DNA of 64,000 nucleotides from Catenulispora rubra (GTDB taxonomy: Bacteria; Actinomycetota; Actinomycetes; Streptomycetales; Catenulisporaceae): NCBI RefSeq assembly GCF_015356825.1, contig NZ_JAACYW010000012.1, positions 19,682-83,681 on the forward strand, written 5' to 3'. The first letter of the stretch is position 1. Each line of letters starts with the position of its first letter. The notes below the pieces were generated by a model. That model saw only the letters and a list, made by a program, of their open reading frames with translations, was not told where the DNA came from and made no database searches. The translations under genes and the position numbers were made by a program. Shown here piece after piece: positions 41,246-49,292 of the stretch.

Positions 41246-41752
41246 GTGTTCTCGATGGGGCTGCGGGTCAACACGGCGGCGCAACGCCGTTCACACGCGA
41301 TCCAGTCACAACTCATGGCCGCCAGGCAGGCGGCGGGGCTGTCGCGCGACGCACTGGGCACCGTCCTGAGCGTTTCGAGCCGGACCCTGCAGGACTGGGA
41401 GAAGTGCTACGACTCGCCCAGCCTGGCCCATCTGTTGAAATGGGCCCGCGAGCTGGGATTCCGCATAGGGCTGGTGGACCGGCTGGCCGGCGCGGAGCCC
41501 GCCGCCCCGGCGCCGGATGACGACGCGCCCTGGGAATTGCGGGAAATGCGCCGAATAGCGCCGCCGCTGAAGTCACGCCGGATGGCGCGCAAGATCTCGC
41601 AGACGGACCTGGGGCTGATCGTCGGGGTCAGCCGGTCGTCGTTGCAGCGCTGGGAGGACGGCGAGCAGCTGCCGCGGATGATCGCGCTGATCGTGTGGGC
41701 CGATCGCCTGGACCTCGTGGTCGAGCTGCATCCGCTGGCCGACGGGGCCTGA
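41246..41752 (+). CDS. regulator with two tandem XRE helix-turn-helix domains
   Basis: 168 residues from GTG 41246 (ATG 41255 possible). First HTH at about 20-70 (SQLMAARQAAGLSRDALGTVLSVSSRTLQDWE), second at about 105-155 (MARKISQTDLGLIVGVSRSSLQRWEDGEQLPRM). The two halves align with each other (DWEKCYDSP...LLKWARELGF versus RWEDGEQLP...IVWADRLDL), so the gene arose by internal duplication. A single chain could bind a two-half-site operator. Target unknown. Confidence 0.85.
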   Translation: MFSMGLRVNTAAQRRSHAIQSQLMAARQAAGLSRDALGTVLSVSSRTLQDWEKCYDSPSLAHLLKWARELGFRIGLVDRLAGAEPAAPAPDDDAPWELREMRRIAPPLKSRRMARKISQTDLGLIVGVSRSSLQRWEDGEQLPRMIALIVWADRLDLVVELHPLADGA

Positions 41753-41807
41753 GGCGGCACGCCGGCGCCTGCACGGGTTGACCGCCCGCGCCGACGGCCG
41801 TCCGAGG

Positions 41808-41839
41808 CATATCGCCGGCATACCGAAAACCGGATACAT
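41808..41839 (+). promoter_or_regulatory. VanR-type operator plus -10 element (copy A, carboxypeptidase)
   Basis: Direct half-sites CATATCGCCGG (41808-41818) and CATACCGAAAA (41819-41829), then CCG and the -10-like GATACAT (41833-41839). Start codon GTG 41872 lies 33 bases beyond, and TTGACTG (41860-41866) precedes it by five bases. The same arrangement is found before vanH and femX. Confidence 0.75.
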
Positions 41840-41871
41840 GCCGGCAACGCCACGTCTCCTTGACTGAATGC

Positions 41872-42885
41872 GTGGCTACCTCCGAACAAGCGCGAAAAGC
41901 GTTACGCTGTAACCGATCCACGATCGCCGCCTCCTTCGGAGTGCTCGGCGCGGTACTGATCGGGGTATCCGGTTGTGGCTCGCCGACAGCCGACGGCACG
42001 CAGGGCAGGCCGCGTTCCTCGCCGCCTTCCTTCTTCTCCGGCGCCCCAAGCGGTTCCGCGTCCGCGTCCGGTCGCCAAAGCGCGCCCGATCACGCCGACG
42101 CCCAAGCGCTCCCGAGCACGGTCTGGCCCGCGCACGGCCAGGCCGCGTTCATCGAGTCCGGCCAGTCGCAGATCCAGGTCGGCCCGAACCAGCGCGCCGC
42201 GCCGATCGCCAGCGTCACCAAGGTGATGACGGCCTACCTCGTCCTCCGTGACCACCCCCTGCAGGCCGGCCAGGACGGTCCGACGCTCACGCTCTCCGCG
42301 TCCGACGTCGCAGACACCGCGCACCGGCGCGCGCTGGGGCAGTCGATCGTGTCGATAGCCGCCGGCGAACAGCTGACCGAACGGCAAGCGCTACAAGCGC
42401 TGTTGCTCCCGTCGGCGAACAACATCGCCGCGGTGCTGGCCAAATGGGACGCCGGCTCAACAGACCAGTTCGTCTCCCAGATGAACGCCGCCGCGCAGTC
42501 GCTCGGCATGAACGACACCCGCTACACCGACCCCAGCGGCTTCGAGCAGAGCACGGTCTCGACCGCGGCCGACCAGGTACGCGTCGTCCAGCAGGCGATG
42601 ACCCTGCCGGTGTTCGCGAGCATCGTCTCCATGCCGAGCACGACACTGCCGGTCGCCGGGACCGTGGCCAACACCGACACGCTGCTCGGCCACGACGGGT
42701 TCGTCGGCGTGAAGACCGGATCGGACAACGCCGCCGGCGGCTGCTTCGCGTTCCGGGCCGTCCGCACGATCGGCGGCAAGCAGACGACGATCACCGGAGT
42801 CGTGCTGGGCCAGCCCGGCGCCGACCAGGTCGCGGCCGGGCTCATGGGGGCGAAGGCCATGGTCGACCGCATCGCCGGTCAGTAG
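41872..42885 (+). CDS. lipoprotein D-alanyl-D-alanine carboxypeptidase (PBP5/DacA type)
   Basis: 337 residues from GTG 41872, chosen because its distance from the promoter matches vanH and femX. Lipobox IGVSGC (Cys35), then a Ser-rich linker and the serine peptidase S11 domain: SVTK (114-117), SAN (181-183), KTG (281-283). It would remove the terminal D-Ala of pentapeptides at the outer membrane face. Sharing the Van operator, it probably does the job VanY does in other systems: removing residual D-Ala-D-Ala ends that glycopeptides bind. Confidence 0.9.
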   Translation: MATSEQARKALRCNRSTIAASFGVLGAVLIGVSGCGSPTADGTQGRPRSSPPSFFSGAPSGSASASGRQSAPDHADAQALPSTVWPAHGQAAFIESGQSQIQVGPNQRAAPIASVTKVMTAYLVLRDHPLQAGQDGPTLTLSASDVADTAHRRALGQSIVSIAAGEQLTERQALQALLLPSANNIAAVLAKWDAGSTDQFVSQMNAAAQSLGMNDTRYTDPSGFEQSTVSTAADQVRVVQQAMTLPVFASIVSMPSTTLPVAGTVANTDTLLGHDGFVGVKTGSDNAAGGCFAFRAVRTIGGKQTTITGVVLGQPGADQVAAGLMGAKAMVDRIAGQ

Positions 42886-42913
42886 CAGTCGAGTGAGTGG
42901 TGGCCCGTAGCGC

Positions 42914-43855
42914 TCAGACGTGTGCACTGTCCAGCAGCAGCTGCTCAGTGGCCTGCCACAACCGCCGCTCCCGCTCCCGATCCTGAGCAATCGGCTTCAC
43001 TTCGGTCACCTTGTCCCGCACCACGAACGCACCGTCACGCAGCTGCTCCCACTTCGCATCCAGCGCCACCGAAGCCAAAGCCACCCCAGAACGCTTAGGC
43101 GTAGCAACCCCGGGCAGACGCCCGAGCCCACGTCCCATCGCCTGCGCCGCCGCCGGCATCCCCCGGCTCAGGTCGGTGCCGGGCATCCAGCCGGGCTCGA
43201 ACACGACCACGTTGACAGCTGGCGCCACCTGACGCTGGAGTTCGTGGGCGTAGTAAAGGATCGCGAGTTTGGTGTTGGAGTAGGCGACACCGCCGGCCTT
43301 GAAACTCGGCTTCGTCTCGGCAGTCGCGGGACGCGCGATCTCCACCGGATCGCGCCAGTCCGCCGCGGGCACTCCCATCAGGCGCCGATAGATGTTGGCG
43401 TGATACGTGTTCGAACCGAGCATCACGACGCGCGCCGGCGCGCTGAGAACATCGCGCAGGTCGGCGATGAGCTGCGCATGCGCGAGATACCCGACCGCGA
43501 AGGTGAGCTCGTAGCCGTCGGCGGAGGTCTGCCGGGTGTCGGCCGACATGGCGCCGGCGTTGGCGATCAGCGCACGCAGCGGCCGAACGGCTCCGCTCGC
43601 CAGCAACTGGCGCGCAGCAGCGGCTGCTTTCCGCACCTCAGCGAGCCGCGATAGGTCGCAGCCGATGGTGTGTACGGTCGCACCGCGATTGCGCGCCGCT
43701 TGTGCGACGTCCTCAAGGGCCTTTCCAGGCCGGCCCACCAGGAGCAGGTCCGGGCGGTCGCCGTCGGGGCGGGAGGCCAGGGACAGGGCTGTGGCGCGGC
43801 CCAGGCCCCGGGTCGGGCCGGTGATGAGGACGGTTCCGGGTTCCGTGGCGGTCAT
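42914..43855 (-). CDS. short-chain dehydrogenase/reductase
   Basis: 313 residues from ATG 43855 (AAGAGG upstream). Cofactor motif TGPTRGLGRA (about 11-20), NAGA, and the active-site Ser/Tyr/Lys (YSNTK) place it with the long SDRs related to protochlorophyllide reductase/retinol dehydrogenase. Substrate unknown. Divergent from an XRE-MmyB-type regulator, a frequent pairing that implies repression by it. Confidence 0.9.
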   Translation of the reverse strand: MTATEPGTVLITGPTRGLGRATALSLASRPDGDRPDLLLVGRPGKALEDVAQAARNRGATVHTIGCDLSRLAEVRKAAAAARQLLASGAVRPLRALIANAGAMSADTRQTSADGYELTFAVGYLAHAQLIADLRDVLSAPARVVMLGSNTYHANIYRRLMGVPAADWRDPVEIARPATAETKPSFKAGGVAYSNTKLAILYYAHELQRQVAPAVNVVVFEPGWMPGTDLSRGMPAAAQAMGRGLGRLPGVATPKRSGVALASVALDAKWEQLRDGAFVVRDKVTEVKPIAQDRERERRLWQATEQLLLDSAHV

Positions 43856-44020
43856 GTCGTTACCTCTTGCTGCTTCGGGTTGGCGCTTCGGGGATCTTGC
43901 TGCTTCGGGGGCTTGCTTCGTTCCGAGTCTCGGCCCGCGCCGCCAGGTCAACCAGCCGTCCGCTTTTCCTAGGACTGCCAGGACCAGGACAATCACGCCG
44001 CGCACGCCCAGACTGGAGGC

Positions 44021-44881
44021 ATGGAGTCCTCGGAGTTCGGCCGGATGGTGCGCCGCTCGCGGGACCGGGTCGCGCCCGAGGCCGTCGGCATGCCGGCCGG
44101 GCGCCGCCGCCGGGCCGCCGGGCTGCGGCGCGAGGAGTTGGCCGCGCTCGCCGGGATCTCGGCCGACTACCTCACCCGGCTGGAGCAGGGACGGGCCACC
44201 GCGCCATCCGTCCACGTGGTCGAGGCGCTGGCGCAGGCGCTGCGGCTGCCCGACGCCGAGCGCGAGGTGCTGTACCGGCTGGCCGGGCACGCGATGCCGG
44301 GCCCCGACCTCGTCCCCTCGCGGCTCACGCCGAGCGTGCAGCGGCTGCTGGACCGGCTGTCGCACACGCCGGTGGTCGTCTACGACGCCACCTGGACACT
44401 CCTGACCGCCAATGCGCCCTACGACGCGCTCATGGGAGAGACCTCCCGGTTGCACGGCCTGGAGCGCAATGCGATCTGGCGCAACCTGCACGGCCTGAAC
44501 CGCACCGTGCACACCGCCCGGGAACAGGCCGACCACGAAGCGCGCCTGGTCGCCGACCTGCGCCTGACCGCCTCCCGCTACCCGGCCGACCAGAGCCTGC
44601 GCCGACTCGTCCGCGACCTCGCCGAGGACAGTCCCCGCTTCGCCGGCCTGTGGGAGGCCGGCGACACGCCTCCGCCGCCGGCCGACCTGTCGAAGCAGAA
44701 GGTCGTCGAGCACCCCTCGGTCGGCCGCATCGCGCTGGACTGCGACACGCTCATCGTCGCCGGGGACGACCTGCGGATCATGGCGTACACCGCCGAGCCC
44801 GGCACCCCGGACGCCGAGCGGCTGGCGCTGGCGATCGTCGTGGGAACGCAGAGCCTTATGGAACAGAGCCTTGCGGAATAG
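44021..44881 (+). CDS. XRE-family regulator with MmyB-like ligand-binding domain
   Basis: 286 residues. HTH at about 20-85 (RRRRAAGLRREELAALAGISADYLTRLEQGRATAPSVHVVEALAQAL), then the PAS-like MmyB domain (TPVVVYDATWTLLTANAPYDALMGE, NLHGL, LVADLRLTASRYPADQSLRRLVRDLAEDSPRFAGLW). Such regulators bind fatty-acid-like ligands and repress a neighbouring oxidoreductase; the divergent SDR is the likely target. The 3' end runs into degenerate repeats of CAGAGCCTTRTGGAA (about 44848-44930). Confidence 0.92.
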   Translation: MESSEFGRMVRRSRDRVAPEAVGMPAGRRRRAAGLRREELAALAGISADYLTRLEQGRATAPSVHVVEALAQALRLPDAEREVLYRLAGHAMPGPDLVPSRLTPSVQRLLDRLSHTPVVVYDATWTLLTANAPYDALMGETSRLHGLERNAIWRNLHGLNRTVHTAREQADHEARLVADLRLTASRYPADQSLRRLVRDLAEDSPRFAGLWEAGDTPPPPADLSKQKVVEHPSVGRIALDCDTLIVAGDDLRIMAYTAEPGTPDAERLALAIVVGTQSLMEQSLAE

Positions 44882-45003
44882 GTGTGCGTGACGCAAAGCC
44901 TTGTGGAAATGGGGCACCCAACACAGAGCATTGACTGCCGGGCCCGTCTGTTCGACGATGAGTCCCGTCCCAACGGGGGTTCGGGCTGGGCTGGAGAGAA
45001 TCG

Positions 45004-46389
45004 ATGGTGCGGGTGGTGGGAGACCGGATTCTGGTGCCGTTCTCGGGTGACGGTTCGGGCGAGTCCGACGTGACCTGGGGCCAGCGCAACGTCCTGCGGA
45101 TGATGCAGCTCGCCGGGGAGGCCGTGATGATCGGCGGCACGATGCCGCTGGCCGAGGGGACGACGGTGGAGAACATCGTCAACCTTCTGGGGTTCATCGT
45201 GGAGCGCAACCACTCGCTGCGGACCCGGTTCCGGTTCCGGGACGACGGCGAGCCGGTGCAGGTGCTGTATTCCTCCGGCGAGGTCGCGCTGGACATCGTC
45301 GACGTCGGGCCGGACGAGGACCCGGCCGAGGTGGCCGAGGCCGTGCGGATCGGGTACGAGAAGGCGCCGTTCGACATCACCGCGGACTGGCCGGTGTGCA
45401 TGGCCGTCATCCGGCAGGAGGGCGTCCCGGTGTGGTTCACCGCGATGTACCCGCACGTCGCCATCGACGGCCTCGGCTTCGAAGCGCTCGTCGCCGACCT
45501 GGAGAACCTGAACCAGGACACCGGCGAGCGACTGGCGCCGCGCGAGGGGATGCAGCCGTTCGAGCTGGCCAAGCAGCAGCAGACCCCCGCCGCCCTGCGA
45601 CAGAGCGCCGCCTCGATGGAGTACTGGGAGAAGTTGGTGCGCTCGGCGCCCGGCCACCGCTTCGACTCCAAGTACGAGCCCCGCAGTCCGCAGTGGTGGG
45701 ATCTCGTCTTCGACTCCCAGGCCATGTACCTCGCCACGACCTCGATCGCCGCGCGCACCGGCGCCAACACCGGTTCGGTCCTGCTCGCCGCGTACGCGGT
45801 GGCCTTGGCGAAGGTGTCCGGGAAGAGCCCCAGCGCGATCCGGACATTCGTCAGCAACCGTTTCCGGCCGGGGCTGCGGGAATCGGTGACGCCGCTGGTG
45901 GCCTCGTGCCTGTGCGTGGTCGACGTGGCCGACACCGACTTCGACACCGTCGCGCTGCGGGCCTGGCGCTCGCAGCTGAGGGCCGGCAAGTTCAGCTACT
46001 TCGACCCGCGCGACCTGTTCGCGATGTTCGACCGCCTCCAGGCCGAGACCGGCGAGGCGGTGGACCTGCTGTGTTACTTCAACGACCTGCGGCGCGCGAC
46101 CGCCGCGGCCCGGCCCGGCCCGCTCCCGACGCCGGAGGAGATCCAAGCCGCGCTGCCGCTGACCACGCTGACCTGGGGGCCGCACACGGATGTGCCGGAC
46201 GCGCAGACGTTCATGGAGGTCAATCCCGTTCCGGACACGGTCAACATCATGCTGCGGGTCGACACCGAGGTGGTGACGCCCGCGCAGGAGGAGGAGATCG
46301 TGCGGGAGATGGAGCGGATTCTGGTGGCGGCGGCGTTTGATCCCGGTTATTCGACCGGGGTTACTGCGCACGCGGTGGTTTCTTCCTGA
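45004..46389 (+). CDS. stand-alone condensation-domain protein
   Basis: 461 residues from ATG 45004. It resembles a nonribosomal peptide synthetase C domain (TWGQRNVLRMMQL, FIVERNHSLRTRFR, QPFELAKQQQTP). The active-site motif HHxxxDG reads PHVAIDG, so the first His is Pro while the second His and the Asp-Gly remain, as needed for catalysis. No carrier or adenylation domain is nearby, so it may be a free-standing acyltransferase or a remnant. No close neighbour in an operon. Confidence 0.8.
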   Translation: MVRVVGDRILVPFSGDGSGESDVTWGQRNVLRMMQLAGEAVMIGGTMPLAEGTTVENIVNLLGFIVERNHSLRTRFRFRDDGEPVQVLYSSGEVALDIVDVGPDEDPAEVAEAVRIGYEKAPFDITADWPVCMAVIRQEGVPVWFTAMYPHVAIDGLGFEALVADLENLNQDTGERLAPREGMQPFELAKQQQTPAALRQSAASMEYWEKLVRSAPGHRFDSKYEPRSPQWWDLVFDSQAMYLATTSIAARTGANTGSVLLAAYAVALAKVSGKSPSAIRTFVSNRFRPGLRESVTPLVASCLCVVDVADTDFDTVALRAWRSQLRAGKFSYFDPRDLFAMFDRLQAETGEAVDLLCYFNDLRRATAAARPGPLPTPEEIQAALPLTTLTWGPHTDVPDAQTFMEVNPVPDTVNIMLRVDTEVVTPAQEEEIVREMERILVAAAFDPGYSTGVTAHAVVSS

Positions 46390-46497
46390 AAGGTTTCTGG
46401 CGGCCGGCCTGACCACAGGCAGCCGCACGCTCGCTACGGTCGGCAGCCCGCTGTGGCTGCCGACCTTTTTGCTGTCTTCGCCCTCGCCGACCTTGAC

Positions 46498-46980
46498 CTA
46501 CTCGGCGCTCTGGCCGTCCGGGTCGATGCCGCGCCTGATCCGTCGGCCGATGTCGCGCAGTTGCCGCAGCTGCGCCTTCGTGAGCTGGTCCAGGACCAGT
46601 CGGCGGACTTCCTCGACGTGCCCGGGTGCGGCCTGGACCACCTTCTCCCAGCCGTCGTCGGTGAGGGTCGCCAGCGTGTAGCGGCCGTCCGCGGGGTCGG
46701 GCGTGCGTCGTACCCAGCCGCGCTGTTCCATCCGTACGACCACCTGGGACAGCCGCGGAAGCGAGCCCTCGGCCTGGGCTGCCAGGGTGCTCATGCGCAG
46801 GGTGCGCTCCGGTGCCTCCGAGAGCAGTGCCAGCACCTGGTACTCGAAGTGCGTGATCCCGGCGTCGCGGCGCAGCTGCGCGTCGAGCGCGGCCGGGAGT
46901 CGGTTCATGGTTCCGGCCAGGGCGAGCCACGCCTGTTGCTCGTCGGCGTCCAGCCAGCGGGGTTCCGGCACGTCATCCAC
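46498..46980 (-). CDS. MarR-family transcriptional regulator
   Basis: 160 residues from GTG 46980. MarR winged helix (FEYQVLALLSEAPERTLRMSTLAAQAEGSLPRLSQVVVRMEQRGWVRRTPDPADGRYTLATLTDDG). Divergent from the SnoaL-like/oxidoreductase operon; GTGAAGTGATC direct repeats and an inverted GAAGTGA...TCACTTC lie between them (46998-47059). Confidence 0.92.
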   Translation of the reverse strand: MDDVPEPRWLDADEQQAWLALAGTMNRLPAALDAQLRRDAGITHFEYQVLALLSEAPERTLRMSTLAAQAEGSLPRLSQVVVRMEQRGWVRRTPDPADGRYTLATLTDDGWEKVVQAAPGHVEEVRRLVLDQLTKAQLRQLRDIGRRIRRGIDPDGQSAE

Positions 46981-46997
46981 GCGCCGTAGCTTAACAC

Positions 46998-47059
46998 GTG
47001 AAGTGATCAGTCTTCGAAATGACTTGCGCCGTGAAGTGATCCGAGGTTACGGTCACTTC
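46998..47059. promoter_or_regulatory. MarR operator region
   Basis: GTGAAGTGATC occurs at 46998-47008 and 47031-47041, and the second copy pairs with TCACTTC (47053-47059) to form an inverted repeat. It lies in the divergent promoter between the MarR gene (46980) and the operon at 47095. Confidence 0.55.
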
Positions 47060-47094
47060 AAGCTTTAAGTCATCAGGACGAGAGGGGATCACCG

Positions 47095-48162
47095 ATGTCG
47101 CACGTCGACCAGCAGAACCCTGACAGGCGGACACTGCTCCGCATCGGCGCGGTCGCCGGGAGCGCGGCCGGTCTCGGCGCCGCCGGCGTCTTCGGCGCCC
47201 GAGCCGCGAACGCTACGGCGGCGATGCAGGCGGGTAGCGCGGCGCGGAGGCCGTCGCAGGCGTCGGATGCGAACGATGCGACGCATTCGCAGCATCCGTC
47301 GTACCCGCCGCACACCGTCGACACCTCGCACTGCACGCCGGAGGTCGCCGACATCTTCCGCCGCGTCTTCGCTGCGAAGAGCAACCACGACACCGCGGCG
47401 TTCATGGCGCACTTCTCGACCTCGAACCCCAGCTACAGCGACGGCACCCTGGGCCTCGTGCTGTCCGGGTGGCAGGCGATCAACACCGAGTTCACGTCGC
47501 TGCTCGCCGGCGCCCCGGCGGGAGCGCTGTCCTATCCGCTGACGATCGTCGGCGACGCTCGTAGCGCGAGCGTCGAGTTCGTCGACACTCCTGCGTTCTT
47601 CGGCGCGGAGGTTCGTGCGCTGTCGTCGGTCACGTTCGACGGGAACCGTAAGATCACCCGCTGGGTCGACTACTGGGACCGTCGCAGTTCGCTGTTTCCG
47701 TTCTCTGACGGCAGCGCCTATCCCACCGACTTCCACGACTCCGCACAGAACGCGGACCACGCCATAGTCCAGGCGGCACAACGGCTCCAGGCCGCATTCC
47801 TAGCACGGGACGCTGCTGCGGCTGTTGCGCTGATGTCCGCTGACGTCGTCTATGAGGACCTCGCTGCGCATACCCGCGTCCGTGGCCAGCTTCAGTTGCA
47901 GCGTTACTACACGCGTGCGCTCATGCAGCTCCCGTATGGCCCCGGCGCCGCGCTTGTGCACGTCGAAGGCAGTCGGCAGGGCGGCGGCTACGAGTGGACG
48001 GCGTCTCCGGCGCTCGCGAAGCAGCATCGCGGTCACACCGCCATCGCGCTGGATGGCGCGGGCAAGATCAGCCGTCTGACGACGGTCTACGACTCCAGCC
48101 TGCTGAGCTACCCCGCCTACCAGGCCCTGGTCGGGCTCGCGGCCGAAGCGCCGCAGTCCTGA
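47095..48162 (+). CDS. Tat-exported protein with two SnoaL/NTF2-like domains
   Basis: 355 residues from ATG 47095. A twin-arginine signal (DRRTLLRIG followed by a hydrophobic Ala/Gly stretch, cleavage near residue 40 at ANA) suggests Tat export. Two NTF2-like alpha+beta barrels follow, about 80-205 (VADIFRRVFAAKSNHDTAAFMAHFS...FDGNRKITRWVDYW) and about 225-345 (RLQAAFLARDAAAAVALMSADVVYEDL...ALDGAGKISRLTTVY). Catalytic residues cannot be assigned. It is followed by an oxidoreductase in the same direction. Confidence 0.8.
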   Translation: MSHVDQQNPDRRTLLRIGAVAGSAAGLGAAGVFGARAANATAAMQAGSAARRPSQASDANDATHSQHPSYPPHTVDTSHCTPEVADIFRRVFAAKSNHDTAAFMAHFSTSNPSYSDGTLGLVLSGWQAINTEFTSLLAGAPAGALSYPLTIVGDARSASVEFVDTPAFFGAEVRALSSVTFDGNRKITRWVDYWDRRSSLFPFSDGSAYPTDFHDSAQNADHAIVQAAQRLQAAFLARDAAAAVALMSADVVYEDLAAHTRVRGQLQLQRYYTRALMQLPYGPGAALVHVEGSRQGGGYEWTASPALAKQHRGHTAIALDGAGKISRLTTVYDSSLLSYPAYQALVGLAAEAPQS

Positions 48163-48212
48163 CGACCTCAACCATCACCGACAGACCGATGAATACGAAA
48201 AGGACAACGCAG

Positions 48213-49178
48213 ATGGAAGCCATCGTTCTCAAAGCCGCCGGATCACCGGACCAGGCGCTGGTCCACGGTGACGAGCCGATCCCCGAGCCGGGCCCGGGCG
48301 AAGTGCTCGTCGAGGTGCACGCCGCCGCAGTCAACCCGCTCGACGTCGCCAACGCCGGGGGCTGGCTCGGCACGCCGCTGCCGATGATCCCCGGCGTCGA
48401 CTTCGCCGGGGTGGTCGTCTCCGGCGGCGACCGCGAGGGTCAGGAGGTCTGGGGCAGCGGCCCGGCCCTGGGTATGAAGCGAGCGGGCACGCACGCACGC
48501 TTCGTCGCCCTGCCCGAGACCTGGCTGTCCCGCAAGCCCGCGAACCTGACGATGGCCGAAGCCGCCGCGATCGGCCGCTCCCACCTCACGGCCTTCGAGA
48601 CGGTCATCAACCTCATGGAGGTGAAGGCTGGCGAGACGCTGCTCATCACCGGCGGCTCCGGCATGGTCGGCCGAGCCGCGACCGCGATCGCCCGCTGGCG
48701 CGGCGCCGAGCCGATCATCGCCGCCCGGCACCGCCCCGACGGCGTGGAGCACTTCATCGACACCGGCGCGGCCGACGGCAGTGTCGACTTGGCCGAGGCC
48801 GTGCTCGACCTGACCGGCGGACGCGGCGCGGACCTGGTCCTGGACACCGTCGGCGGGCCGCTGTTCGAGCCCGCGCTACGCAGCCTGGGCTTCGGCGGAC
48901 GCATGGTCGGCATCTTCAGCGCCCGCGATCCGCGGATCTCGTTCTCGCCGGCGGAGATCTACAACCGGCAGCTGCGCGTCACGGGCCTGGCCAGCGTGTT
49001 CCTGGACGGAGCCCACGTCGCGGGCGTCTTCGACCAGTTCAGGCCGCTGTTCGAGCACGGCATCCTGGCGGCGCCGCCGGTGCGGACTTGGGCGTTGGAG
49101 CAGGCCGCCGAGGCTTATCAGGCGGTGATGAGCGGGTCGAGTGGGATCAAGCAGGTGTTGCTGCCCAGCGGCGACTAG
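48213..49178 (+). CDS. NADP-dependent quinone oxidoreductase (zinc-less MDR)
   Basis: 321 residues from ATG 48213 with AAAGGA upstream (ATG 48189 is an alternative). GroES-like domain (VEVHAAAVNPLDVANAGGWLG, IPGVDFAGVVV) and Rossmann domain (LLITGGSGMVGRAATAIA) with no zinc Cys ligands, as in quinone oxidoreductase/zeta-crystallin relatives. Probably co-transcribed with the SnoaL-like gene and under the MarR regulator. Confidence 0.9.
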   Translation: MEAIVLKAAGSPDQALVHGDEPIPEPGPGEVLVEVHAAAVNPLDVANAGGWLGTPLPMIPGVDFAGVVVSGGDREGQEVWGSGPALGMKRAGTHARFVALPETWLSRKPANLTMAEAAAIGRSHLTAFETVINLMEVKAGETLLITGGSGMVGRAATAIARWRGAEPIIAARHRPDGVEHFIDTGAADGSVDLAEAVLDLTGGRGADLVLDTVGGPLFEPALRSLGFGGRMVGIFSARDPRISFSPAEIYNRQLRVTGLASVFLDGAHVAGVFDQFRPLFEHGILAAPPVRTWALEQAAEAYQAVMSGSSGIKQVLLPSGD

Positions 49179-49247
49179 CCACCGGAATTACCCGAACCAG
49201 GTCCCAGTTCACCGTCGTGAGCTGGGGCTTCGTGTGCGCCGGTGCCT

Positions 49248-49285
49248 TTTTCGGTATGCCGACGATATGCGGTGCCTCGTACCAT
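49248..49285. promoter_or_regulatory. VanR-type operator (copy B) and promoter of the response regulator gene
   Basis: On the minus strand: half-sites CATATCGTCGG (49269-49259) and CATACCGAAAA (49258-49248), as in the other copies, but without the matching -10 element leftward. Rightward, TACCAT (49280-49285) ends seven bases before ATG 49293, so the vanR-like mRNA would be leaderless. Autoregulation through this site is likely. Confidence 0.65.
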
Positions 49286-49292
49286 CGGGTGC

